Shown here in pieces: positions 9,469 to 17,709 of a DNA stretch of 24,745 nucleotides. The notes below the pieces were generated by a model. It did not search any database and had not been told where the DNA came from. It worked only from the letters and a program-made list of their open reading frames with translations. Each line of letters opens with the position of its first letter. Position 1 is the stretch's first letter. Made by a program: the position numbers and the translations under genes. The stretch covers positions 1 through 24,745 of the IMG/VR virus record IMGVR_UViG_3300026478_000689. One strand, given 5' to 3'. The stretch comes from a virus.

Positions 9469-10368
9469 ATGGCAAAACAAACAATAAATGTAGGATTAAC
9501 CGCTAATGATAAGAAAGGCGATAGCCTTCGAACTGCATTCCAAAAAGTTAATGCTAACTTTACAGAACTTTATACAACTACTGGTTTAGATGCTGCGGCA
9601 AATCAATTAGTAAATGGCACACACGTTGTTGATCTAGGATCAACAGGAATACTAACATTTCCAGATGGACTTACATTAGTAGATTCTGTATTAGAAAAAC
9701 GATTAGAAGAAACAACTACTGATGGTATAGACACTTTTACAAATATTGTTGGATCTAAATTAACATTAACAAATAGTACTATTAGTATGGAAGCATATGT
9801 TGATCCAGCTGGTGCTAATAACACATCTGTAGGTCGTGTAACTGCTACGACAAGTGCTGTTTTAATAGAAGCATTAAGTGACATCGTAGGCGGAACTGCT
9901 GGCGGTTCTTTGTTATTAACTGACAGCGGATTACAACTTAACACAACAGACGGTGTTTCAAATCAAACTTTTTCAATTGGAGAAGGTAGCATAACTTTCC
10001 CAAGCGGGCCAAGGTTGAGAGGTCAAAATGAAACAATTTGCCCGGTAAGTGTCGATACGGTAATTTATACTTCATATAATAATGTATCTGCTATTAAACT
10101 ATTTGTTATGGTTGAGGGAGTTGTAGACGGTGGCGGGTCTGAGGTAGAAATGCAGGCATGTGATATTATTGCTGTCAAAGGACAAAATGACAATTTAGTT
10201 CATATAACAGCATACGGTATAACATATTCAGGAACCTCAGCATTTGCAGAATTTGACGGAAGATGGAATAGTATATCTCAAAAAATGGAAATTACTTGTC
10301 GTCCAATTAGTACAACAAACAATGTTTACGTTAATGCACACGCTGTAGAATTTAGCAGCAACTTTTAA
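9469..10368 (+). CDS. Structural protein with shared N-terminal module (299 aa)
   Basis: A predicted virion appendage protein. Residues 1-40 are a full copy of the shared module (INVGLTANDKKGDSLRTAF, then QKVNANFTELY), almost the same as in the gene starting at 17135. The middle is Thr/Ser-rich and probably beta-structured. The last ~110 residues, from PRLRGQNETICPV onwards, form a distinct domain ending in NVYVNAHAVEFSSNF with no family I can name. It follows the previous stop by 11 nt and has a clear GGAG ribosome-binding site. Its small size beside two giant fibres suggests a short fibre, a fibre-base component or an alternative appendage. Function is inferred from context and the shared module only. 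Confidence 0.75.
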   Translation: MAKQTINVGLTANDKKGDSLRTAFQKVNANFTELYTTTGLDAAANQLVNGTHVVDLGSTGILTFPDGLTLVDSVLEKRLEETTTDGIDTFTNIVGSKLTLTNSTISMEAYVDPAGANNTSVGRVTATTSAVLIEALSDIVGGTAGGSLLLTDSGLQLNTTDGVSNQTFSIGEGSITFPSGPRLRGQNETICPVSVDTVIYTSYNNVSAIKLFVMVEGVVDGGGSEVEMQACDIIAVKGQNDNLVHITAYGITYSGTSAFAEFDGRWNSISQKMEITCRPISTTNNVYVNAHAVEFSSNF

Positions 10369-10382
10369 GGAAAAAAAATACT

Positions 10383-13300
10383 ATGGCTATTAAACCATTT
10401 GAAATTCAGAGTTCAACACTGACCATTGGCGGTGTCGATTTACAAGCAGGTAACACAGGTGTTGTTATTCCTGGCGTTACACAGGCTGTTAACTACATTG
10501 TAGAAGAGGTTAATGACACAGGTGATCAAACAGAAAATGGATGGACTACTGGAAGTATCACCGTTATTGATCATAGTTATTGGCAACAACTAACACAGCC
10601 AGGAACTAGGCCTGATGGTTGGGCTCCTGCAACATATCAAGCAATTATTGATGATGAAGAGCTTGGGTATGGGCCTATTGACAAGATTGAAGTTACGTTT
10701 GAAGGCGCCAATCTAGATAGTACAGATGTAGCCAGAGCAACTTCGACTGATATGTGGGCCATTGCCAACGGCGCATATGATTTTAATAACTTTGATACTA
10801 ACTATTGGATACAGATTCCTTTCCGCCCTAGAATGCGAGCAGGCGATGTTGAAACTATTGGCGGCGGTGCAGGTGGTGCTATTGTAGAACGTAGTGTTAA
10901 CTTTCCAACAGGTGTAGAAGGTGACCAACGTGGTACCATTGCTCTAACACCAGACGGTGAAACTTACGTTTGTACAGATGATTGGGTTGATAATACTTCA
11001 CAATATCAAGATCCTTACTCTGTTGAAAACTCTGAAAATTATGGTACCTATCAAAGCGGCGACACATTAAATCAGATAGCAGTATTAGCCAGTGCTCAAC
11101 CAGACCTGTTGTACATCTATCAGAACGGTAACTGGAATCCCAGCGATTGGACCATTGATGCTGGGGAGGCATTTGGCGGTGTTCAGACCTGTTCAAACCT
11201 AAGTTATAATGGAACTACTTTGTTTTTCCAATGGCCTTATCGCGCAGGCATTGATCCAACAACATCCAGCATTGGTGATCCAGCAACCATTGTATATTCT
11301 GGTACGATAAATCAAGCACCTATCTGGAGAAAACTAGTAGATTTAACCAGTCCGTACCCGGGCGAAGGAAATATCACCTGGACCAACGAAGGCGACTTGA
11401 CTATCGAAACCATTCGTCCAGAAGGATATACAGACGATTGCGATGTTAACATCTATGCTGCTGATGACATTTGGATGGAGGCTAAAGGCGACCAGATAGA
11501 AATTAAGGCTGAAACTCAAATTGAATTAGTGTCAAATACCAGTTATGTTCGCATAGAAGCCAACAACGATAACAGCAGCCATTGGTGGACATTTGATACT
11601 GACGGTAGCCTAAAACTACCCCATCTCAACAATACCGGCTATCAAAGCGGTTATAGCCTAAACGGTCCTACTCTACGATTAGGCGGAGAAAATGATCCCT
11701 ATGATCAAATAATCATAACAGGTCCAGTGCCCGATAACAACAATTCCAGTGCTCAACGAATTGTCATCCAAGGACAAAAAGGTTGGGGTGGAGAAAATCA
11801 AAGTAAAGGCGAAGGTGGTGACGTTTATATTTGGGCAGGTACCGGAGGCGACGGTGGTGCTATAGATAGTCAAGGCAATGGCGGTGATGTAAAAGTCCGT
11901 GGTGGTCAAGGCGGTGCTGGTGGCTATGTAAAAGTAGAAGGCGGAGATGCTACTGGTCCTGGAGGCACTGGCGGCTACATCGAAATCACTGCGGGCGATG
12001 GAACTAATGTCACATCAGGCGACGGCGGCGATGTTAGAATTAAAGCAGGTGCTGGGTCAGGTACCGGTAACAACGGTGAGGTACATGTTTATACCGTAGG
12101 CACAAATAACCACTGGATATTTAAGAATGACGGAGCACTACAACTGCCAGTAGGTGGCGACATTCGTGACAGCACAGGTACTAGCGTACTAGGTGGTGCT
12201 GGCAGCGGTGCTCAACTAGTAGGTGACGGATATGTCGCTAGTACTGGCTATCAATTCACTTACTATGTAGACTACAGCGGTAGTTCAAGTGGCGGCGCTA
12301 GTAGTTTAACTGGAGTGTTATTACCCGCAGGTAATTCTATATCAGTAGGCGATGTCATTACGTTCCGCACGGGGGAAGTTAGAACTATTGACACTATTAC
12401 GGTTGGTCCAGATGGCGGATTGCCTCCAGATGCTATACTATATGAGTGGGTTGAGGAAACTACGGTAGAAAGTAGTGTCACAGATCCAGCATTTCCGATC
12501 ACGGTAACATCTAGTGACTATGTGGCTGTAACTAAGCCAACTGCTCGTATTAAACCTGACTCAACTTATGAAGGTCTAGGTCAGTGGGTAGACATCTACA
12601 CAGGTGGCGCTCCTAGTTCAATGGACGACCTAGGTCATATCCACATGAAGGGACACCACGGCAACGTTGAACTATTCCTTGGCACTGACGACAACTTTGT
12701 CAGCACTAAAGAAGCAGGTACAACACCTGGACATGTTACAATGCGTTCAGAGTCAGAAATTAAAGTCATTGAAACTGATATACGCACACAGCGCAATGGC
12801 AGTACATTTGTCAGCGACATGGGTGACAACGTAAACTATGCTTGGCACAGAGGTTGGGAAGCTGATCTCACTTTCAATACCGTGGCAGCAGATTCTGATG
12901 GCAACTATTACATAGGTGGCGAACATGCTAACTATGCTGACGGTATGATCAGCAAGTTCAGCAAAGACGGCGCATTACTTTGGAGTAAACTGGTAGGCGG
13001 TGCAACTCAAGATACTGCTTGGGACGTTCCTGTGGTAGGAGTTAATCCTACCACTAACAAGGCAACAATCTTGTACACTACCAACGATGGAAGATCTTAT
13101 GAATACTTCAAACTGGCTGAGTTAGACGCTGACGGCAACTTTGAAGGCGCTGCCACAGACTTCTATGACGTAGACGGTAACATAACACCACGCGATATGA
13201 AATGGCATCCAACCCTAGGTTGGGTCATTGTAGGTCGAACATATGGAGATATGCTGGCCAGTGGCTCATTAAGTCCTCAAACAGGCTCAGGTGTTGGCAA

Positions 13301-15389
13301 ACTGATATTAAATGCTGCTAATACAGATATTAGAGGCAGTCTAATGACCGCAGGTGACACCAGTTGGTATCTAAGCGGCACTAATATCACAGGCAAGCAA
13401 CTACTTGATCAGGGCATTGGCTTATTCACTGGACTAACACCTACTAACTTACTGGTAGATAATCCAGCGGCAGGTGGTGCTGAAATCAAAGTACGCATCA
13501 ACTACAGCGGCTCTGCTTATTTTGGATTTAGTATCAGTGATGTAACCACAGCAGGTACAAACTATAACACAGGTGATGTTATAAAAATCCCAGGAAGCCA
13601 ACTAGGTGGTGTAGATGGATTTACCGTTGACCTAGTTAGTCCCGTAGTTCAAAACAATAATCCTACTACAAATACCGTGACAATTTTTGCTCCTAAACTA
13701 AATCACGCTGTATTAAATTATCAAGTAGGCAATGGCAGTCCTGTTATAGGATGGGGCATACCTTCTGGTTCACTGATCAACAACTTTCAGGATTATGATG
13801 CTAACTATTGGTCTTTTGATATCCCTGGAGATTTTACTCCAACAGGAACGATCAGTGTATTGAGCCAAGAAAACGATGCTATATTCACTATAACATCCAG
13901 CGGCGCGAACGGTGGAATAACTGGTTCGTTAACAACTAGCGGAACTCCAGAACTTACTAACATCACTATCAATACTTCAGTCTTAGGCTATACCACTGAA
14001 AACTTCAGTACAGGAACTTATGTGGTATACAAACAGGTAAGTGGAAGACCTTTTGTCTGGACCAATGCCTGGAAGAAATTCTTAGACATGGAAGAAGCCT
14101 ATGACTACGGTTATGCCGCATCAGTGGCAGTTAATGCCAACGACATTGACGCTATCTATGTTTCAGGCTACACCAACGGATCAAGAAACGGTGGCGGTGG
14201 CGGTGGCTTCATATGGAAGTTGACTAGCGCAGGTGCTACATCATGGGTTAGAGGTTTAGACAATCAGTGGGAAATCAACACTATGGCAGTTGCAGCCAAC
14301 GGACAGATCTATGCATCATCATCAGGAATGGGATCTGACATTACTTGTTTTGCCAACAATGGTCTAGTTATTAACAGAATACAACCTAACGGTCCATATG
14401 GCGGCCGTTTGAACATTGACATAGCCCGTGGCGATGATGGCCAAGAATACTTATATGCCATCTGGAGTCAGTACAATGTCATGGGTATGTCAAACAACGG
14501 CGTGGCTGTACAGAAGTTTAATCTTTCACTAGAACATCTGTGGAGTAGACACATGTACATGGAAAATAGTAACCTGACTACTTATGTTGACTATAATAAC
14601 AACTATCGTCACTTTGCGCTAACAGCCACACAGGCGGTGGTAGTGGGCTATGCTGAGATCATGGGCAACTATAACCATGACGGTCAACTATGGTCTATGA
14701 GCATCACTGATGACTTTGAACCTACTGATCAAATCGGCTCTGTAAATGGTGTTGTCACAGGACTTATAGATCTACCATGGGAAGCATATGGCAATACTAG
14801 TTCAGATGATTTAAGTTCAGTACTAACAGCGCAGAATAACACTATACAAATTGCTGAGGTACAGGCTACACTGATGTGGAACCCGTACACTTGGTCAAAC
14901 AGAATCCTTAATGCTAACTTTGATACCAAAGGTCTAGTGGGCGTTGAAAAAGTTGATTTTGTACAGGGCGGTGATTTAGGTCATAACCCTGCGGATATTC
15001 CACATAGCACACAAAACCTACAGGCTGATGATTTTATAAATTGGAACATAACTCTAAAGTTATCAGATCGTGGCAAGTTTATCAAGAACGTGTCAGCACC
15101 ATCACAGGGCTACATACAAAATCTAACGGTATATGTGCCTAAAACAACAAGCGTAGCGTTCCCTGTGGGCAGTATTATAACATTGATCAACCTTGATATT
15201 TCTGATACATATTATATTAATGTAGAACCTGTGGGCTACAACATGGACGATGATGCTCCTAGAATATGGGCCGCTGGCATGACCACTGCAAGTATCTGGG
15301 GATTCAAAGGAGTACAGACTGCTACACTGATGAAGATTGGTACTAACGATTGGTTGTTAACAGCCAACAACATAGTGAATAACGATTAA
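10383..15389 (+). CDS. Large adhesin-like fibre protein with Gly-rich beta repeats and propeller-like repeats (1668 aa)
   Basis: A predicted receptor-contacting fibre or appendage protein. It lacks the N-terminal module of its neighbours. Residues about 478-570 contain short beta strands (VYIWAG, VKVRGG, VKVEGG, IEITAG, VRIKAG, VHVYT) separated by glycine-rich turns, suggesting a beta-solenoid. Later come propeller-like blades of the pattern 'strand...G-x-L-x-W-S/x' at about 839-870 (KDGALLWSKL), 1256-1292 (SAGATSWVRG) and 1356-1393 (NLSLEHLWSR), reminiscent of SBBP-type beta-propeller repeats. Trp and Tyr are abundant. Codon choice is less AT-biased (more CTA leucine, more C-ending codons) than in the flanking structural genes, which hints at a different history. 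AAGGAA precedes the start. Structural role is likely; the specific receptor is unknown. Confidence 0.8.
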   Translation: MAIKPFEIQSSTLTIGGVDLQAGNTGVVIPGVTQAVNYIVEEVNDTGDQTENGWTTGSITVIDHSYWQQLTQPGTRPDGWAPATYQAIIDDEELGYGPIDKIEVTFEGANLDSTDVARATSTDMWAIANGAYDFNNFDTNYWIQIPFRPRMRAGDVETIGGGAGGAIVERSVNFPTGVEGDQRGTIALTPDGETYVCTDDWVDNTSQYQDPYSVENSENYGTYQSGDTLNQIAVLASAQPDLLYIYQNGNWNPSDWTIDAGEAFGGVQTCSNLSYNGTTLFFQWPYRAGIDPTTSSIGDPATIVYSGTINQAPIWRKLVDLTSPYPGEGNITWTNEGDLTIETIRPEGYTDDCDVNIYAADDIWMEAKGDQIEIKAETQIELVSNTSYVRIEANNDNSSHWWTFDTDGSLKLPHLNNTGYQSGYSLNGPTLRLGGENDPYDQIIITGPVPDNNNSSAQRIVIQGQKGWGGENQSKGEGGDVYIWAGTGGDGGAIDSQGNGGDVKVRGGQGGAGGYVKVEGGDATGPGGTGGYIEITAGDGTNVTSGDGGDVRIKAGAGSGTGNNGEVHVYTVGTNNHWIFKNDGALQLPVGGDIRDSTGTSVLGGAGSGAQLVGDGYVASTGYQFTYYVDYSGSSSGGASSLTGVLLPAGNSISVGDVITFRTGEVRTIDTITVGPDGGLPPDAILYEWVEETTVESSVTDPAFPITVTSSDYVAVTKPTARIKPDSTYEGLGQWVDIYTGGAPSSMDDLGHIHMKGHHGNVELFLGTDDNFVSTKEAGTTPGHVTMRSESEIKVIETDIRTQRNGSTFVSDMGDNVNYAWHRGWEADLTFNTVAADSDGNYYIGGEHANYADGMISKFSKDGALLWSKLVGGATQDTAWDVPVVGVNPTTNKATILYTTNDGRSYEYFKLAELDADGNFEGAATDFYDVDGNITPRDMKWHPTLGWVIVGRTYGDMLASGSLSPQTGSGVGKLILNAANTDIRGSLMTAGDTSWYLSGTNITGKQLLDQGIGLFTGLTPTNLLVDNPAAGGAEIKVRINYSGSAYFGFSISDVTTAGTNYNTGDVIKIPGSQLGGVDGFTVDLVSPVVQNNNPTTNTVTIFAPKLNHAVLNYQVGNGSPVIGWGIPSGSLINNFQDYDANYWSFDIPGDFTPTGTISVLSQENDAIFTITSSGANGGITGSLTTSGTPELTNITINTSVLGYTTENFSTGTYVVYKQVSGRPFVWTNAWKKFLDMEEAYDYGYAASVAVNANDIDAIYVSGYTNGSRNGGGGGGFIWKLTSAGATSWVRGLDNQWEINTMAVAANGQIYASSSGMGSDITCFANNGLVINRIQPNGPYGGRLNIDIARGDDGQEYLYAIWSQYNVMGMSNNGVAVQKFNLSLEHLWSRHMYMENSNLTTYVDYNNNYRHFALTATQAVVVGYAEIMGNYNHDGQLWSMSITDDFEPTDQIGSVNGVVTGLIDLPWEAYGNTSSDDLSSVLTAQNNTIQIAEVQATLMWNPYTWSNRILNANFDTKGLVGVEKVDFVQGGDLGHNPADIPHSTQNLQADDFINWNITLKLSDRGKFIKNVSAPSQGYIQNLTVYVPKTTSVAFPVGSIITLINLDISDTYYINVEPVGYNMDDDAPRIWAAGMTTASIWGFKGVQTATLMKIGTNDWLLTANNIVNND
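11814..12092 (+). repeat. Glycine-rich beta-strand repeat block in the 1668-aa protein
   Basis: About six units of a hydrophobic beta strand followed by a glycine-rich turn, for example GGDVYIWAG, GGDVKVRGG, GGYVKVEGG, GGYIEITAG and GGDVRIKAG. Units are about 15-24 residues, with irregular length. The pattern suits a beta-solenoid or a glycine-rich sandwich in a fibre tip. Confidence 0.7.
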
Positions 15390-15391
15390 TC

Positions 15392-16048
15392 ATGCCTATT
15401 AGTCAAATCTTAATAACCGCAGGGAGGGCCAGTGCCGGGCCTGTCCTTCCGCAGGGATCATTTTTAGTAAACGGTGTTTCTAAGACATGGGCCTATACAA
15501 ATGCTACTAGTCCAACTTATGGAAGTTATACATTCCCAGATGCCAGCACAGGCAGTTTACACACACTTGACGGAACTAATTGTGTAATTTCAGAATCGCT
15601 GGGATCGTTTGGTACCATTGCTATTAATTTATGGTTCTATCCCACATCCGCTAATACTATTATCATGAGCGAATTTGAAACAGGTGATGAGAATTCTGGC
15701 TATCATTATACTATGATGGAAATTAGTTCGTCTAATGTACTACATGCTAGAGTATGGCCAGGGGCAGCTCCAGGCATTACCTGCGGCAACACGGTAAACT
15801 TAAATGCGTGGAATCATGTTTACTATTTCTACGATGCGGGAACATTGAGTGTATCGTTGAATAATGGCACAGCCGCAACAGGTAGTATAACTAGAGGTGC
15901 TCCTAGTACTACTTTCTTGGCCATTGGTGTTTCTGATTCAACTAATTTAGTAACATCTGCTAGGTACCAAGGAAAGTTTAACGATCTTAATGTTTCATCA
16001 ACAGCAGGGTCAACTTGGACAAGCACCAAGAGCAAGTACGGACTCTAA
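15392..16048 (+). CDS. Lectin-like (LamG/concanavalin-A fold) tail protein (218 aa)
   Basis: From about residue 60 to the end the sequence follows the LamG/ConA-like jelly-roll pattern: TIAINLWFYPT (strand after a short lead), a loop with MMEISSSNVLHARVW, then LNAWNHVYYFYDAGTLSVSLNN and a last strand YQGKFNDLNV. In this fold family, W-N-H-V followed by a strand and 'L-x-V-S-L-N-N-G' is characteristic. Such domains bind glycans, so a carbohydrate-binding role at a fibre tip is a reasonable inference, supported by the 2-nt gap after the large adhesin-like gene. No strong Shine-Dalgarno is visible, so translation may be coupled to the upstream gene. Its TAA overlaps the stop of the convergent QueC-like gene. 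Confidence 0.75.
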   Translation: MPISQILITAGRASAGPVLPQGSFLVNGVSKTWAYTNATSPTYGSYTFPDASTGSLHTLDGTNCVISESLGSFGTIAINLWFYPTSANTIIMSEFETGDENSGYHYTMMEISSSNVLHARVWPGAAPGITCGNTVNLNAWNHVYYFYDAGTLSVSLNNGTAATGSITRGAPSTTFLAIGVSDSTNLVTSARYQGKFNDLNVSSTAGSTWTSTKSKYGL

Positions 16049-16635
16049 CGTATTCCCTGTTCTTTTAACTTAACGCAGGTAGGACACTGACCGCAGGGTG
16101 TAATACTTGTTTCTGTATATACAGGTGTGCGACACGACCAAAACTTGTTCTTGAGACTATCTGGTAGACTATCATAAATCTCACGTTTGGTCATTGTGAG
16201 TACAGGATAGATTTTCTTTACACTGGTAAACGCACCTAGAATGGTGTCAGCCCTTTTACGGCGTTCTTCTAGGCTATGGTTAGCATCGCCGGCATTCATA
16301 CCTAGAGCAACATTTACTATCTCAGGATTTACTGAACAGATATACCCAGCAAAAAAGTTAATGCTGTCAGTGTCAAACATAAAGTGTCTGCCATAAGCAG
16401 GTACACCTATTTCACTGCTACTATAATCAAAGTCAAAGCCTAGAGCTTTAAGTTCATCTAGAGCAATCTTAACCGTGACTGCTTCTGCCTTGTGTCTACG
16501 TTCCACATTTTTGTTGTGCATGTGATGTATGTGTAAGCGATGATCCTTATACTCAGGATCTGTTAATAGTCGGTAAACCATACCTAGGCTGTCTAAACCG
16601 CCTGAGTACATGGCTAGGATTGTTGGTTGTTCCAT
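16045..16635 (-). CDS. QueC-like PP-loop ATPase (7-cyano-7-deazaguanine synthase family)
   Basis: QueC converts 7-carboxy-7-deazaguanine to preQ0 using ATP and ammonia. Visible here are the PP-loop S11-G-G-L-D-S16 at the N-terminus and four cysteines at the C-terminus, C168, C181, C184 and C187 (SCRT...CGQCPTC), matching the zinc site of QueC. P-x-x-(S/T)-K-x-E-I is echoed by PVLTMTKREIYDSL. At 196 residues it is slightly shorter than usual (about 220-230), and the family's 'P-x-R-N' segment reads VPAYGRHF, so it is divergent and substrate may differ. In phages such enzymes can serve deazaguanine DNA modification or host tRNA queuosine supply. No QueD, QueE, FolE or DpdA homologue is in the window. 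It overlaps the upstream methyltransferase-like gene by 22 nt and runs against the structural genes. Confidence 0.8.
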   Translation of the reverse strand: MEQPTILAMYSGGLDSLGMVYRLLTDPEYKDHRLHIHHMHNKNVERRHKAEAVTVKIALDELKALGFDFDYSSSEIGVPAYGRHFMFDTDSINFFAGYICSVNPEIVNVALGMNAGDANHSLEERRKRADTILGAFTSVKKIYPVLTMTKREIYDSLPDSLKNKFWSCRTPVYTETSITPCGQCPTCVKLKEQGIR

Positions 16636-17081
16636 ATGTAAAATGTATAAACTTCGTTAATAGGATGCTCTTGGGGCTGTGGAGTTAATTCTTTAGCACG
16701 AGGAAAATATACAGCATATTTTGTGGGCCAGTTAGGATTAAGAAAAGCACGGGCAACAAATCTATCGCAGTTTGGTAGAACAACAGCTAATAACTTTTTG
16801 CAGTATTCTTCACCAAATGCTAGAGCACCATCTACAATTATAGTGTCCCAGTGTTCGTCTAAACTAAACCAGTCACGGTTTTTAATTTTAGGATCATCAT
16901 ACTTGGGTTCTAGATCCCATGCTTCTGTTGCCAGGGGTAATAGCAGTTTTGTGCTACCTAACAGCAAAACTCTACCCTTACAATAACTTTCAAATACTGC
17001 ATAGTCGTCTAGATTAGGGGCTGCGGGCCACTTTAAATTAGTCCAAAAATCATTATCTGCGTGTATATTAGTGTCAAGCAT
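16614..17081 (-). CDS. Methyltransferase-like (Rossmann-fold) protein
   Basis: Starting from the ATG at 17081, the 155-residue protein shows the order of class I SAM-dependent methyltransferase motifs: a beta strand and turn VLLLGST (38-44) at motif I, an acidic end of strand 2 (AWDLEP, D56), NRDWFSL (68-74), and WDTIIVDGALAF (78-89) at motif IV. Motif I has only one glycine instead of G-x-G-x-G, so SAM binding is uncertain and the protein may be a degenerate or non-catalytic relative. A TTG start at 17108 would add nine residues but would run through the late-promoter-like site; ATG is preferred. It overlaps the QueC-like gene by 22 nt, so the two are probably co-translated and act together. 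Confidence 0.6.
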   Translation of the reverse strand: MLDTNIHADNDFWTNLKWPAAPNLDDYAVFESYCKGRVLLLGSTKLLLPLATEAWDLEPKYDDPKIKNRDWFSLDEHWDTIIVDGALAFGEEYCKKLLAVVLPNCDRFVARAFLNPNWPTKYAVYFPRAKELTPQPQEHPINEVYTFYIWNNQQS

Positions 17082-17089
17082 ATGAATGA

Positions 17090-17105
17090 TATTTAACGAT
17101 AAATA
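17090..17105. promoter_or_regulatory. Late-promoter-like site in a near-palindrome between divergent genes
   Basis: The plus strand carries GATAAATA (17098-17105), a match to the NATAAATA late motif of T4-like marine phages, ending 29 nt before the ATG at 17135. The 16-nt segment TATTTAACGATAAATA is palindromic at 7 of 8 base pairs, so the minus strand reads GTTAAATA just before the methyltransferase-like gene. The plus-strand role is well supported by spacing. A minus-strand role would give an almost leaderless transcript and is speculative. Confidence 0.6.
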
Positions 17106-17134
17106 CAAAGCTATGATTAAAAAGAGAGCGGGAT

Positions 17135-17698
17135 ATGACTATACAAACAATTAATATTGGCAACGCAGTAAATGACGGATTAGGGGATGACCTACGTTCG
17201 GCATTTCAAAAAGTAAATGCCAATTTTTCAGCACTAGCTCAAGAGATTACCGTAACAGCATCAAATGTTGGAACAACGGGCTACGGAATTTTTAAAGAAA
17301 AAGTTGATTCTAATTTAGAATTTAAAAACCTAGTGCCCGGAACAAAGATTTTAATTGAAGAAAATCCTAATACACTTATTATTAATTCTACACAGCCAGA
17401 TGCATTTACTAGAATAGATACTGATTTAGGTAATATTGTAGCCAGCTCTGCAGGACATACAACTAATATTACAATTCAAGGCGGAGATAATATTAGAACC
17501 GCTGCTTCTGGATCAGTGGTAACGGTTGACACAATTTTAGATTTAAATCAAATTTTACTTAATTTAGATTTTGGTCCTATTGGAGGAACATTTATAAATC
17601 CTACTCAATTGGCATTGGCTGCTGCTAACATTGATTTTGGAACTATTGAAAATCCAGGTTGGTTAAACATAGATCTAGGCGATCTAGGAACACCTTAA
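17135..17698 (+). CDS. Small structural protein with shared N-terminal module (187 aa)
   Basis: Residues 1-38 are a clear copy of the module shared with the structural genes at 643 and 9469 (INIGNAVNDGLGDDLRSAF, then QKVNANFSAL). The remainder is short Thr/Asn/Ile-rich beta-like sequence ending in a hydrophobic, Leu/Asp/Gly-rich tail (GWLNIDLGDLGTP). No enzymatic motif is visible. It is the first gene after a late-promoter-like site and is followed 11 nt later by the 822-aa structural gene, so it is probably expressed late and assembled with the tail. Upstream purine-rich GAGAGCGGGAT can serve as ribosome-binding site. The identity of its virion partner is unknown. Confidence 0.75.
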   Translation: MTIQTINIGNAVNDGLGDDLRSAFQKVNANFSALAQEITVTASNVGTTGYGIFKEKVDSNLEFKNLVPGTKILIEENPNTLIINSTQPDAFTRIDTDLGNIVASSAGHTTNITIQGGDNIRTAASGSVVTVDTILDLNQILLNLDFGPIGGTFINPTQLALAAANIDFGTIENPGWLNIDLGDLGTP

Positions 17699-17709
17699 GG
17701 AGTTAACTA

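Noticed and set aside
10040-10075. Possible promoter with TATAAT near 10067 and a TCGATA -35
   Set aside because: The -35 matches only four of six bases and the site is inside a structural gene; chance occurrence is likely in AT-rich DNA.
16723-16986. 87-codon plus-strand open frame within the antisense pair
   Set aside because: The minus frame shows methyltransferase-like motifs; this frame is low-complexity and lacks a start signal.
17082-17108. TTG start that would extend the methyltransferase-like protein by nine residues
   Set aside because: The ATG at 17081 is available, and the longer start would overlap the late-promoter-like palindrome.
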